Positions 1-5,761 of a stretch of DNA of 15,707 bases are shown here, one piece after another. Below the pieces are notes generated by a model, which did no database searches, was not told the origin of the DNA, and was given only the letters and a program-made list of their open reading frames with translations. Positions within the stretch are counted from its first letter, which is position 1; the number at the start of each line of letters is the position of its first letter. The DNA comes from Spirochaetia bacterium. GTDB taxonomy: Bacteria; Spirochaetota; Spirochaetia; Treponematales; Breznakiellaceae. The position numbers were made by a program, and so were the translations under genes. Location of the stretch: positions 1-15,707 of the forward strand of contig BNUY01000068.1 of the NCBI GenBank assembly GCA_025997715.1, read 5' to 3'.

Positions 1-59
1 GCCCCCCTTTTTCCCAAGCGCCTGTCTTTAAACCGGTTGCTCCCATCTATCGTGACCAT
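1..59 (-). CDS. Start of a leftward gene running off the window edge
   Basis: Nineteen codons are visible on the minus strand from an ATG whose first base is at 59. The peptide begins MVTIDGSNRFKDRRLGKRG and stays open to the edge. A purine-rich GGGAGGGAG lies about 5 nt upstream of the ATG, and an extended -10 promoter (87-95) lies about 30 nt further up. The gene would be divergent from the luxR-type gene. The fragment is too short to assign a family, and the call rests mainly on the ribosome-binding site and promoter. Confidence 0.4.
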   Translation of the reverse strand, partial: MVTIDGSNRFKDRRLGKRG

Positions 60-86
60 TTGTTCTCCCTCCCAAGGATTTCCCTT

Positions 87-95
87 ATTATACCA
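87..95 (-). promoter_or_regulatory. Extended -10 promoter for the leftward edge gene
   Basis: The minus strand reads TGGTATAAT, a consensus extended -10 (TGn-TATAAT). No good -35 is visible at 17 nt, which extended -10 promoters tolerate. The predicted transcript start lies about 20 nt before the ribosome-binding site of the edge gene. Confidence 0.4.
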
Positions 96-151
96 TACGT
101 TTCTGAACTTGTGTATAAACGTTAGCCATTGCAGGGGACGTCCTTTTTGCA

Positions 152-928
152 TTGCTCTGCGGGAATCTGCGGCGGTCGATGATAACCGTGATATACTTCA
201 ATGTTATCTCCGTGTATATTGATTACTACCTCCTCCTGTTTCATGCCGTTGTGTTCAGCGGCGGGGGCAACTTGCAGAATGTGCTTTCTTCCACCGCAAC
301 CAGCTTTGCGGTTCGAGTTGGCGGCGGCTTGGCGTTTATCGGACTGGGGGTACTCTATTCCCGCTTCAGCCGGAAATACCCGGTAAACCTGACGCTCCGC
401 TCATGGCTCCTTGCGGCGCTGCCGCCGCTAATCAATGTTTGCGTTCTTGTCTACTTCTGGGAGGTTGCAAAGGAGTTTCAGAAGTCTGGCACGAATATCT
501 ATGGGATAGGACTTGTGGTCGGCATATTCCTGTTTCTGGTGAACTGCGTTCTCTTTTACTGGCATATCAACGTACTTGCCACCCGTCAGGCGGAGGAAAC
601 CCTTGAGAAGCTGCGGAAAGAAGCGCCTCCGGGAAAGCCCAATACCGATACGCCTTTTGACTCAGGCGAATTGCCGGAGCAGGTGTGGACGCCGCAGGAA
701 GGGTTTATTGATGCCTTCGCCGTCAAGCATAAGCTTTCCCCCCGGGAAAAACAGGCGCTGGAACTGCTTCTCTTAGGGAATAGTGATAAAGCCATCGCTG
801 ATAAAATGGGTGTCTCTATAAACTCCGTAGGCGTCTACCTTAGACGGATCTATGCTAAAACCGGCGCCTCCGGGCGTTTCGACCTCTTGACCCTGGTTCA
901 TACCGGCAAAAACCTTGGAATTAGGTAA
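152..928 (+). CDS. Membrane-anchored LuxR-type transcriptional regulator (integration target)
   Basis: The protein is 258 aa. Residues about 20-140 hold four probable membrane helices (near 25-36, 57-70, 84-103 and 117-138). A polar linker follows, then a C-terminal LuxR/GerE helix-turn-helix at 196-250 with the typical SPREKQALELLLLGNSDKAI opening and NSVGVYLRRIYAKTG recognition helix. It likely senses something at the membrane and binds DNA from the cytoplasmic tail; the signal and targets are unknown. The start is uncertain: 152 is a TTG with a poorly spaced AGGGG, and an ATG at 179 is an alternative, both with weak ribosome-binding sites. The last 79 codons lie in a 251-bp repeat also present at 12585-12835, so the 3' end appears to have been supplied by the integrated element. 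It ends GIR, where the right-hand remnant ends GIG. Confidence 0.85.
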   Translation: MLCGNLRRSMITVIYFNVISVYIDYYLLLFHAVVFSGGGNLQNVLSSTATSFAVRVGGGLAFIGLGVLYSRFSRKYPVNLTLRSWLLAALPPLINVCVLVYFWEVAKEFQKSGTNIYGIGLVVGIFLFLVNCVLFYWHINVLATRQAEETLEKLRKEAPPGKPNTDTPFDSGELPEQVWTPQEGFIDAFAVKHKLSPREKQALELLLLGNSDKAIADKMGVSINSVGVYLRRIYAKTGASGRFDLLTLVHTGKNLGIR

Positions 929-938
929 GTTTTTCCCT
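688..938 (+). repeat. Left 251-bp direct repeat (attL region, element-supplied luxR 3' end)
   Basis: Positions 688-938 align without gaps to 12585-12835. The only mismatches are 811/12708, 922/12819 and 923/12820. Identity stops abruptly at both ends (687 versus 12584; 939 versus 12836). The repeat covers the HTH part of luxR plus 10 bp past its stop codon. Confidence 0.95.
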
Positions 939-954
939 GACACCACGGATTCTC

Positions 955-983
955 TTGCATAGTTGTTTAAACTAGTATATAAT
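955..983 (+). promoter_or_regulatory. Sigma70-type promoter for the small coupled genes
   Basis: TTGCAT (955-960) and TATAAT (978-983) are separated by 17 bp. The expected start site is near 990, immediately before or within the AAAGGAG ribosome-binding site (988-994) of the gene at 1002. Confidence 0.5.
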
Positions 984-1001
984 GCTTAAAGGAGTGTAAA
1001 T

Positions 1002-1121
1002 ATGGAGTATCCTATCAATGATACAGTGAAAATGTTAATAAGAAATTATCATAGGCTTGTAGCCGATTTTGTGAGCAAAAATGGAATTAATATTTTTATT
1101 CATACAAGGAGTTTTTTGTGA
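1002..1121 (+). CDS. Small protein of unknown function, 39 aa
   Basis: The ATG has a strong AAAGGAG seven nt upstream and a good promoter ahead. The peptide begins MEYPINDTVKMLIRNYHRLV and has no recognised domain. Its TGA overlaps the GTG start of the next gene (GTGA), so the two are probably translated together. It is the first gene inside the left end of the element, a common place for accessory or stability genes. The function is not recognised. Its reality is supported by the start signals and the overlap rather than by homology. Confidence 0.5.
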   Translation: MEYPINDTVKMLIRNYHRLVADFVSKNGINIFIHTRSFL

Positions 1122-1321
1122 ACAATCTTATTGACCAGGTTGAATTGTTAGTTAACACTACTGGTAAAGATGTTATCGACTCTAGTTTTTATAAAAACTA
1201 TAGAAGTTTTGCATCTGATTATCAAAAATTGATTGAAAAGGGTGTTGCTACTAAACGTGAATCCCAAATAGAATCAATACTTGACAAAAACAAGATGTCA
1301 ATCTTGAATTATAATTATTAA
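1118..1321 (+). CDS. Small hypothetical protein, 67 aa, coupled to the preceding gene
   Basis: It starts at a GTG that overlaps the upstream stop codon by the GTGA pattern, with AAGGA about 7 nt before it. The protein begins MNNLIDQVELLVNTTGKD and is hydrophilic, probably helical and lysine-rich, with no membrane segment or known motif. The size, the pairing and the position beside a toxin-antitoxin pair would fit a second two-gene stability module, but nothing in the residues proves this. It could equally be a truncated relative of a longer protein. Confidence 0.5.
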   Translation: MNNLIDQVELLVNTTGKDVIDSSFYKNYRSFASDYQKLIEKGVATKRESQIESILDKNKMSILNYNY

Positions 1322-1387
1322 CGCAATAAAGTACTTCGCATAACATACGTTATGTGCAGTTTGGGCGTACCCCATTATTCTTTGCTC

Positions 1388-1762
1388 TTATAATTTATAC
1401 ATTGATATTCCGGGAATAAATTTGAAATCGGATATATTTAATGTTACTAATGTCGTATTGTTTATAATTGCTGTTGCTGCAATTATTGCATCGTTTATAA
1501 ATAAATTGTGGCTTTTATTATATTGATAAATAAAATCATATGCCAATTCTGATATTTTTTCATCAATATGTACTACTTCAATTTTTGCAAAAGCATTTTT
1601 CATATTTGCTATTTCTTTTTTATTTCTTGCACCTAATATTAATTCCATCATTGTTATTATTGATATTTTTAAATGATTTCTTCTATCCTTTTTAAGAAAA
1701 TCAATATTTTTAATTCCACGCAAATGATCAATTAGTATACATGAATCTATTAAATAGTTCAA
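1388..1762 (-). CDS. vapC: VapC-type PIN-domain toxin (ribonuclease)
   Basis: The protein is 124 aa, the usual PIN-toxin length. It begins MNYLIDSCILIDHLRG and carries the four acidic residues expected of the metal-binding site: D6, E40, D91 (in FINDAIIAATA) and D112 (in NISDF). PIN toxins of this family cut RNA, often tRNA or rRNA, when the antitoxin is lost. The start is a TTG that overlaps the antitoxin stop (TTGA), with GGAG seven nt upstream, so translation is coupled to the antitoxin. The pair probably stabilises the element. The family call is firm; the RNA target cannot be told. Confidence 0.85.
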   Translation of the reverse strand: MNYLIDSCILIDHLRGIKNIDFLKKDRRNHLKISIITMMELILGARNKKEIANMKNAFAKIEVVHIDEKISELAYDFIYQYNKSHNLFINDAIIAATAIINNTTLVTLNISDFKFIPGISMYKL

Positions 1763-1968
1763 TTTTTTCTCCAGGCCTTTGCCCGTAATGTTTCTTTATC
1801 AATGTCATAATCTTTCCATATGCCAAAAACAGCCTGGAGCGGATCTTCTTCGATGTCTTTATCCGGTATAGTATATAAATTTTCTATTTTCTTAAAAAGG
1901 ATTATCCTTTCTTTTTCATTGAGTCCATTAACCTCAGAAACAATCCTGTTTATTTCTTTCAATGCCAT
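1759..1968 (-). CDS. vapB: VapB-type antitoxin
   Basis: The start chosen is the ATG at 1968, preceded by GGAGG with 5-nt spacing. A longer frame upstream to 2022 lacks such a site and would run through the promoter. The product is 69 aa, MALKEINRIVSEVNGLNEKE... The N-terminal half looks helical and may dimerise or bind DNA. The C-terminal tail (GIWKDYDIDKETLRAKAWRK) has the tryptophan and arginine pattern seen in antitoxins that wrap PIN toxins. It is the first gene of the pair and overlaps the toxin start, the normal order for vapBC. Autoregulation of the promoter at 1991-2018 is likely but inferred. Confidence 0.75.
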   Translation of the reverse strand: MALKEINRIVSEVNGLNEKERIILFKKIENLYTIPDKDIEEDPLQAVFGIWKDYDIDKETLRAKAWRKN

Positions 1969-1990
1969 AATAACCTCCATATCTTTATTT

Positions 1991-2018
1991 ATTATATATA
2001 AATTCAAAAAACAGTCAA
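1991..2018 (-). promoter_or_regulatory. vapBC promoter
   Basis: On the minus strand TTGACT (2018-2013) and TATAAT (1996-1991) are 16 bp apart, close to consensus. The ribosome-binding site of vapB (1974-1978) follows about 13 nt after the -10. Confidence 0.6.
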
Positions 2019-2057
2019 CCACTAACTTTGTTCTTTAATTATCAATTTATACCATAT

Positions 2058-2099
2058 ATAGTGTCTATTTTTGTATACACTTTGCTGTTTTATAGTGTA
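2058..2099. promoter_or_regulatory. Repeated ATAGTGT / TACACT motif upstream of vapBC
   Basis: ATAGTGT occurs at 2058-2064 and 2092-2098, 34 bp apart (about three helical turns). TACACT (2076-2081) between them is the inverse of AGTGTA at 2094-2099. It lies 40-80 bp upstream of the vapBC -35, so it may be an operator for the antitoxin or an unrelated site. Confidence 0.3.
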
Positions 2100-2143
2100 T
2101 TTTTTCAATAATTTAGAAAAATTTTAGCCCAAATTGCACATAC

Positions 2144-2167
2144 CATACGCTATACGCTTTTTTCAAT
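2144..2167. repeat. Left copy of the ATACGC repeat shared with the element's right end
   Basis: CATACGCTATACGC (2144-2157) recurs directly at 12540-12553. ATACGCTTTTTTCAAT (2152-2167) recurs inverted at 12523-12538. Similarity continues weakly beyond the inverted copy (TGTTTC then TAAT on both sides). This suggests paired sites near the two ends of an inner segment. Confidence 0.55.
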
Positions 2168-2380
2168 CCCTGTTTCGTAATTCCTTATATTACAAAGAAA
2201 TAAATGACCCCTTAAAATCTGGGTCAAAAAACAGGTCATAGCCCCCATCTATTTTCTACTTGCCCCTGCCGCCCCCTTCCACTTATGGTCTTATATTGGT
2301 AGCCATAGTATAACCGCTTTGTCATTTATTGGCAAGGTATGAAAAAATCATATTATTAAACTTGGTTTTTTCCCTTCAAA

Positions 2381-2417
2381 CTGATTTTGACATTTTCTCA
2401 AAAAGTGTCAAAATCAG
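2381..2417. other. Long near-perfect hairpin
   Basis: CTGATTTTGACA (2381-2392) pairs perfectly with 2406-2417. The pairing continues inward through one G-T pair and three A-T pairs, giving about 16 pairs around a 5-nt loop. No T run follows on either strand, so it is a poor intrinsic terminator. It may be a protein-binding or recombination site. Confidence 0.5.
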
Positions 2418-2572
2418 CAACCGGTCCGCCTTTTTAGCAAATTGTTAGTAAAAACAATCATATAGAAGTTAGTTGTTTTCCAGTTCTAAACATATAAGGT
2501 AAAACGGATTTTAAAAATCCAGTAGCCCCACCGACAAATAAAAACGCTTTTTTTTAAAATAACTGCGGTTTT

Positions 2573-2926
2573 TTATATTTTCTTTCCGCTATCTTTTTTT
2601 TGTATTTTTAGTAATTCGTTTGCTTGTAATAGTAGATAATCTTGGAAAGTTTCGTTTAACTCATTAAAAACCTCTGCTAAAAGATCAAATTTTACATCGG
2701 GTAAAGGTTCCATAAACATTTCCCCCTTCCCTGTTAAAATCCATTCCCTGCTTGCCTTATACTTATTGACAATCAAAGCAATATGGCGGTCATTTAGTTT
2801 CCGCCCCTCTAACTCAATAGCGGCATATAAACTTTGACTACAATAGATACCTTTAGCAAAATCCCGTTGATTGAGTTTCAACGCTTGCCGTATCGCCTTT
2901 ATCCTGGTATTGACCGATTTTTCCAT
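2573..2926 (-). CDS. XRE-family (Cro/CI-like) repressor
   Basis: The protein is 117 aa. Residues about 8-62 form a helix-turn-helix domain: IKAIRQALKLNQRDFAKGI, then YCSQSLYAAIELEGRKL for the turn and recognition helix, then HIALIVNKYKASREWILTG. The GKGEMF segment after it is typical of phage-type regulators in this class. The C-terminal part (about 80-117) is helical and probably dimerises. The gene is divergent from the rightward operon. The palindrome over that operon's -35 (3013-3039) is the obvious candidate operator. It is most likely the element's master repressor. The leftward promoter is at 2956-2984, with AAGGG ahead of the ATG. Confidence 0.8.
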   Translation of the reverse strand: MEKSVNTRIKAIRQALKLNQRDFAKGIYCSQSLYAAIELEGRKLNDRHIALIVNKYKASREWILTGKGEMFMEPLPDVKFDLLAEVFNELNETFQDYLLLQANELLKIQKKDSGKKI

Positions 2927-2955
2927 AATAGCCCTTGAAACCTACCCCTTACCCT

Positions 2956-2984
2956 ATACTACCATAAATACACCCCCTTAACAA
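2956..2984 (-). promoter_or_regulatory. Promoter of the XRE repressor
   Basis: On the minus strand TTGTTA (2984-2979) and TAGTAT (2961-2956) are 17 bp apart, each matching consensus at four of six positions. The site lies about 30-58 bp upstream of the ATG at 2926. Confidence 0.4.
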
Positions 2985-3012
2985 GAATACAAAGCGGTTT
3001 TTTTAAGGAATT

Positions 3013-3053
3013 TTGTAATAACCCTTGACATTATTACAATATGGTTATATACT
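3013..3053 (+). promoter_or_regulatory. Rightward operon promoter with overlapping palindromic operator
   Basis: TTGACA (3025-3030) and TATACT (3048-3053) are 17 bp apart, near-perfect sigma70 elements. A perfect inverted repeat, TTGTAATAA (3013-3021) and TTATTACAA (3031-3039), brackets the -35. A dimer bound there would block RNA polymerase. The divergent XRE repressor is the likely ligand. Confidence 0.75.
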
Positions 3054-3086
3054 GACCTCAAAGCGGTCTATGGAAAAAGGGAGAAA

Positions 3087-3257
3087 ATGAAGGGAAAAAC
3101 CGATAAACTTGACGATTTAAGTAAAGTTTTTTACGCATTGACAGAGGATAGGCGGGATACGCTTATATTGACGGCTAAATAACTTTTAAAGGTTCAAAAG
3201 TCCAATGCCCCTATTCCTTCACCTTTACCGATTGAAGAAAAGAAAGAAGCGGATTGA
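3087..3257 (+). pseudogene. Small leading gene of the rightward operon, interrupted by a TAA codon
   Basis: The ATG at 3087 follows GGGAG. The frame reads MKGKTDKLDDLSKVFYALTE and on to LILTAK, then a TAA at 3180-3182. It resumes in the same frame as LLKVQKSNAPIPSPLPIEEK and ends at TGA 3257. Both halves have natural composition, and a CAA codon (Gln) at 3180 would give one 56-aa protein, so a C-to-T nonsense change is the simplest reading. Translation may stop at 31 aa. The helical acidic N-terminus with DRRDTLILTAK resembles small phage regulator-associated proteins, but no family is assigned. It is the first gene after the repressed promoter. Confidence 0.5.
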
Positions 3258-3260
3258 GTT

Positions 3261-3302
3261 ATGGAAAATTGCGGGGTCTATGCTCTGCTTATATTTTTTT
3301 AA
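3261..3302 (+). CDS. Possible 13-codon leader peptide
   Basis: A short frame MENCGVYALLIFF lies between the interrupted gene and the sigma-like gene. Its TAA at 3300-3302 overlaps the AAGGGG ribosome-binding site (3301-3306) of the next gene. It lacks a clear ribosome-binding site of its own. It may be a chance frame or a leader that couples translation. Confidence 0.2.
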   Translation: MENCGVYALLIFF

Positions 3303-3321
3303 GGGGTGTTGAAAATGCTTA

Positions 3322-3504
3322 ATGAAACTTGACGAAAGAAGCCGAACTGTGATAAATATGAGGTTTGGGCTTAATGGTTTTGTTCCGATGACACTTGAAA
3401 AAACCGGAATGAAAATTGGTCTTACCCGTGAAAGAGTGCGGCAAATTCAAGAAAAGGCAATAAAAAAACTTCGTAAAGAAGAATGTTTGAAAGATTTTTT
3501 GTAA
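3322..3504 (+). CDS. Stand-alone sigma70 region-4 DNA-binding protein
   Basis: The 60-aa protein matches region 4 of RpoD-type sigma factors. LDERSRTVINMRFGLNG is followed by MTLEKTGMKIGLTRERVRQI, the -35-binding helix-turn-helix, then QEKAIKKLRK. Regions 1-3 are absent. Such proteins may act as regulators that contact DNA or RNA polymerase. The start is uncertain. ATG 3322 has no well-spaced ribosome-binding site, while ATG 3315 has AAGGGG at 8 nt but reads MLNET and stops. Removing one A in the GAAACTT at 3324-3330 would join MLNE to LDERSRTVI, which suggests a frameshift followed by a restart. The gene ends directly at the ribosome-binding site of the first LRR gene, so the two are in one operon. 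Confidence 0.75.
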   Translation: MKLDERSRTVINMRFGLNGFVPMTLEKTGMKIGLTRERVRQIQEKAIKKLRKEECLKDFL

Positions 3505-3514
3505 GGGGTTTGTG

Positions 3515-4267
3515 ATGAAAAAGTTTGTTTTGGTTGTTTTATTTATCGGTTTGTGTTTTTCGGCTTTCGGTCAAAGCGAAAGCGATTTTGAAATAACAAT
3601 ACAAAATACAATAAAATACGATGGTAATGATCCTACTACGTGGATTGGAGAAGGGTGGGGTAAAATGATGATAATCATTGAAAAATATAATGGGACTATT
3701 AAAGATGTTGTAATCCCTGAAAAAATAAATGGTCTTCCTGTTGCTAGTATTGGGTATCAGGCGTTTTATGAAAAACAATTAACCAGTGTAATAATTCCTA
3801 ATAGTGTTCGTATAATTGAAACAGAAGCGTTTTATGGAAATAAATTAACCAGTGTGATAATCCCTGATAATGTTTATTATATTCGTAATGGTGCGTTTAA
3901 TAATAATGAATTAACCAGTGTTAGTATTGGAAATAGTGTTTATATTATTGAAAAATATGCGTTTCGTAATAATAAATTAACCAGTGTCATTATTCCAGAT
4001 AGCGTTTCTACTATTGGAGATAGTGCGTTTAATAATAATGAATTAACCAGTGTTAGCATTGGAAATAGTGTTGAAATTATCGAAGATTGGGCGTTTTATG
4101 ACAATAACTTAACCGGTGTCATTATTCCAAAAAGTGTTTCTTTTATTGGAAGAAATGCGTTTAATGGTAATCGGATAAGAAGTGTAAAAATTCCTGATGA
4201 TACTATTTTTAAGGAAAGCGGAGCAAATACTACATTTGACGATTATGTAAAAATAACAAGGGAATGA
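3515..4267 (+). CDS. Secreted BspA-like leucine-rich-repeat protein
   Basis: The start chosen is the ATG at 3515, with AAGGGG six nt upstream; a GTG one codon earlier is less likely because both paralogues start MKKF. The 250-aa product has a signal peptide (MKKFVLVVLFIGLCFSAFGQ) with cleavage probably after AFG. From about residue 60 it consists of repeats of the BspA/LRR_5 type, each about 22-23 aa with a pattern such as LTSVIIPNSV..I...AF..N. BspA-like proteins are surface-exposed or secreted and bind host matrix or other cells. The signal peptide lacks a strict lipobox (the cysteine is preceded by Leu), so lipidation is doubtful. The neighbours are two more secreted proteins with almost the same leader sequence. 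Confidence 0.85.
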   Translation: MKKFVLVVLFIGLCFSAFGQSESDFEITIQNTIKYDGNDPTTWIGEGWGKMMIIIEKYNGTIKDVVIPEKINGLPVASIGYQAFYEKQLTSVIIPNSVRIIETEAFYGNKLTSVIIPDNVYYIRNGAFNNNELTSVSIGNSVYIIEKYAFRNNKLTSVIIPDSVSTIGDSAFNNNELTSVSIGNSVEIIEDWAFYDNNLTGVIIPKSVSFIGRNAFNGNRIRSVKIPDDTIFKESGANTTFDDYVKITRE

Positions 4268-4283
4268 TTGACATATTTCTCTC

Positions 4284-4307
4284 GTAAGTTCGTTGAATTT
4301 GCTTTAT
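4284..4307 (+). repeat. Intergenic 24-bp repeat, copy 1
   Basis: GTAAGTTCGTTGAA followed by TTTGCTTTAT is repeated with two changes at 5736-5759. Each copy contains a small hairpin, AAGTTC-GTT-GAAYTT, followed by a T-rich tract. The copies lie after the two LRR genes and may be weak terminators or marks of cassette duplication. Confidence 0.5.
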
Positions 4308-4326
4308 ATTATTTTGGGGGTTTATA

Positions 4327-4644
4327 ATGAAAAAGTTTGCTTTGGTTGTTTTGTTTATCGGTTTGTGTTTTTCGGTTTTCGCTTATGATGAAACTATCTA
4401 TGGAAAATGGGGATTTATTGCCAGACAGGGCGAAGTATTTGAAGTTATTAGTTTTAATGATAGAGGAATAGTTTGGCAAGGTACACATTTTATTGAAAAA
4501 AAATGGATAGTAGAAGAAACAAATAATACTATCGTTATAGTGTGGAATGGAAATAATATAGTAATAACCTATTTTCTTTTATCAGAAAACAGTTTATTGT
4601 TTGGTTCAGATGTAAATGGTGTAATAATATTATCTAAACTGTAG
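4327..4644 (+). CDS. Small secreted protein, 105 aa, unknown fold
   Basis: The signal peptide (MKKFALVVLFIGLCFSVFA) is nearly identical to those of the flanking LRR proteins, but the mature part has no leucine-rich repeats. After cleavage (probably VFA-YDE) it runs YGKWGFIARQGEVFEVISF and on, rich in alternating hydrophobic residues and aromatics, so a small beta-barrel or lipocalin-like fold is possible. GGGGG about 7 nt before the ATG gives a good ribosome-binding site, in a TTTTGGGGGTTYATAATG context shared with the next gene. It probably acts outside the inner membrane. It may partner or modulate the LRR proteins, judged only from position. Confidence 0.7.
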   Translation: MKKFALVVLFIGLCFSVFAYDETIYGKWGFIARQGEVFEVISFNDRGIVWQGTHFIEKKWIVEETNNTIVIVWNGNNIVITYFLLSENSLLFGSDVNGVIILSKL

Positions 4645-4675
4645 ATAATTTTGGAGAATGTTTTGGGGGTTCATA

Positions 4676-5578
4676 ATGAAAAAGTTTGTTTTAGTTGTTT
4701 TATTTATCGGTTTGTGTTTTTCGGTTTTCGGTCAAAGCGAAAGTGATTTTTACACGGAAATAAATAATGGAACTATAACCATTACTGGATATAAAGGGAC
4801 TAATAAAGATGTTGTAATCCCTGAAAAAATAAATGGTCTTCCTGTTGTTGCTATTGGATATGGGGCATTTATTGAAAAACATTTAACCAGTGTAGTTATT
4901 CCTAATAGTGTTATTACTATTGGAGGTGGTGCATTTAGGTATAATCAATTAACCAGTGTAATAATTCCTAATAGTGTTATTACTATTGGAGGATACGCAT
5001 TTGGTAATAATCAATTAACCAGTGTAATAATTCCTAATAGTGTTATTTTTATTGGAGGATACGCATTTAGGGATAATCAATTAACCAGTGTAATAATTCC
5101 TAATAGTGTTATTTTTATTGGAGGATACGCATTTAGGGATAATCAATTAACCAGTGTAATAATCCCCAAGAACATTGATTGTTTTTATACAAGTTCGTTT
5201 GATGATGATGTAATAGGATTTGATAGATACTCAAGTGAGTTTTGGTTAGAAATTAAAAACCAATCTATAACCATTGTTGGATACAGAGGGACTAATAAGG
5301 ATGTTGTAATCCCCGAAAAAATAAATGGTCTTCCTGTTGTTGCTATTGGCGGTGGTGCATTTAGAGAAGAACATTTAACCAGTGTAGTTATTCCTAATAG
5401 TGTTATTACTATTGGAAAATACGCATTTTCTGAAAACGAATTATCTAATATAGTAATTCCTACCAGTGTTAAAATTATTGAAGATAGGGCATTTTCCGGG
5501 CAGTATTTAGAAAGTATAACAATTGGGGATATGGTTATTGGAGGCGATGCGTTTGATTATGGTTCTGTAGGTCAATAA
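4676..5578 (+). CDS. Secreted BspA-like LRR protein with recently duplicated repeats
   Basis: The start chosen is ATG 4676, with a GGGGG site and the shared MKKFVLVVLFIGLCFSVFGQ signal peptide; an ATG at 4658 would add six residues before the leader. The 300-aa product has two modules. Residues about 25-165 hold a beta-rich cap (ITGYKGTNKDVVIPEKINGL) and five or six 22-aa repeats. The cap then recurs (ITIVGYRGTNKDVVIPEKIN) with a shorter repeat set. Two adjacent 66-bp units are identical, so repeat number may vary between strains. It is a probable surface adhesin and is paralogous to the protein at 3515. Confidence 0.85.
   Translation: MKKFVLVVLFIGLCFSVFGQSESDFYTEINNGTITITGYKGTNKDVVIPEKINGLPVVAIGYGAFIEKHLTSVVIPNSVITIGGGAFRYNQLTSVIIPNSVITIGGYAFGNNQLTSVIIPNSVIFIGGYAFRDNQLTSVIIPNSVIFIGGYAFRDNQLTSVIIPKNIDCFYTSSFDDDVIGFDRYSSEFWLEIKNQSITIVGYRGTNKDVVIPEKINGLPVVAIGGGAFREEHLTSVVIPNSVITIGKYAFSENELSNIVIPTSVKIIEDRAFSGQYLESITIGDMVIGGDAFDYGSVGQ
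4883..5146 (+). repeat. 66-bp tandem coding repeats
   Basis: Four units begin at 4883, 4949, 5015 and 5081, each starting TTAACCAGTGTA. Units 5015-5080 and 5081-5146 are identical over 66 bp; the others differ at a few sites. The unit encodes one 22-aa leucine-rich repeat. Confidence 0.9.
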
Positions 5579-5580
5579 AT

Positions 5581-5694
5581 ATGAAATTATATCGTATAGA
5601 ACCGGTAGCCGTTATTATCTTTGAAGTTCTTACTTGTATTGGACTTCTTATCGGTTTCGCTTTTCCGGTAATGGTTTGTATTTTGTTTAAGTAG
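5581..5694 (+). CDS. Possible 37-aa single-pass membrane protein
   Basis: The frame starts 2 nt after the stop of the LRR gene and reads MKLYRIEPVAVIIFEVLTCI, then GLLIGFAFPVMVCILFK and stops. It would be almost one membrane helix with a short basic end. No strong ribosome-binding site is visible, so it would depend on coupling to the LRR gene. It lies just before the operon terminator, inside the transcript. A chance frame cannot be excluded. Confidence 0.4.
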   Translation: MKLYRIEPVAVIIFEVLTCIGLLIGFAFPVMVCILFK

Positions 5695-5700
5695 TTTTTC

Positions 5701-5733
5701 GGGGTTCGTTTTCTCCCTGAACGACCCCTTTTT
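5701..5733 (+). terminator. Intrinsic terminator of the rightward operon
   Basis: GGGGTTCG (5701-5708) pairs with CGACCCC (5722-5728), leaving one bulged T, and is followed by TTTTT. It lies between converging transcripts. A second small hairpin with a T-rich tail (5738-5765) follows, which may act leftward or as backup. Confidence 0.65.
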
Positions 5734-5735
5734 AT

Positions 5736-5759
5736 GTAAGTTCGTTGAACTTGTTTTAT
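5736..5759 (+). repeat. Intergenic 24-bp repeat, copy 2
   Basis: This copy matches 4284-4307 except at two positions. Here the hairpin AAGTTC-GTT-GAACTT is perfect and is followed by GTTTTATTTTT. It overlaps the end of the primase gene neighbourhood. Confidence 0.5.
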
Positions 5760-5761
5760 TT

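Larger units (their letters stand above)
2023..2572. other. Gene-free 550-bp region with several dyads
   Basis: No convincing gene is visible between the vapBC promoter and the repressor gene. The sequence holds a repeated ATAGTGT motif (2058-2064 and 2092-2098) with an inverted TACACT (2076-2081) between. It also holds a sequence shared with the right end of the element (2144-2167), TGACCC/GGGTCA (2205-2210/2221-2226), a long hairpin (2381-2417) and a 7+1+7 palindrome GGATTTTAAAAATCC (2506-2520). The last may help end the leftward repressor transcript, but there is no GC-rich stem with a T run. Confidence 0.5.

Noticed and set aside
2205..2226. TGACCC/GGGTCA dyad as an insertion-sequence end
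   Set aside because: There is no transposase or matching second end in the window, and the dyad is only six bases.
4883..5146. CRISPR array
   Set aside because: The 66-bp repeats are contiguous coding LRR units without spacers.
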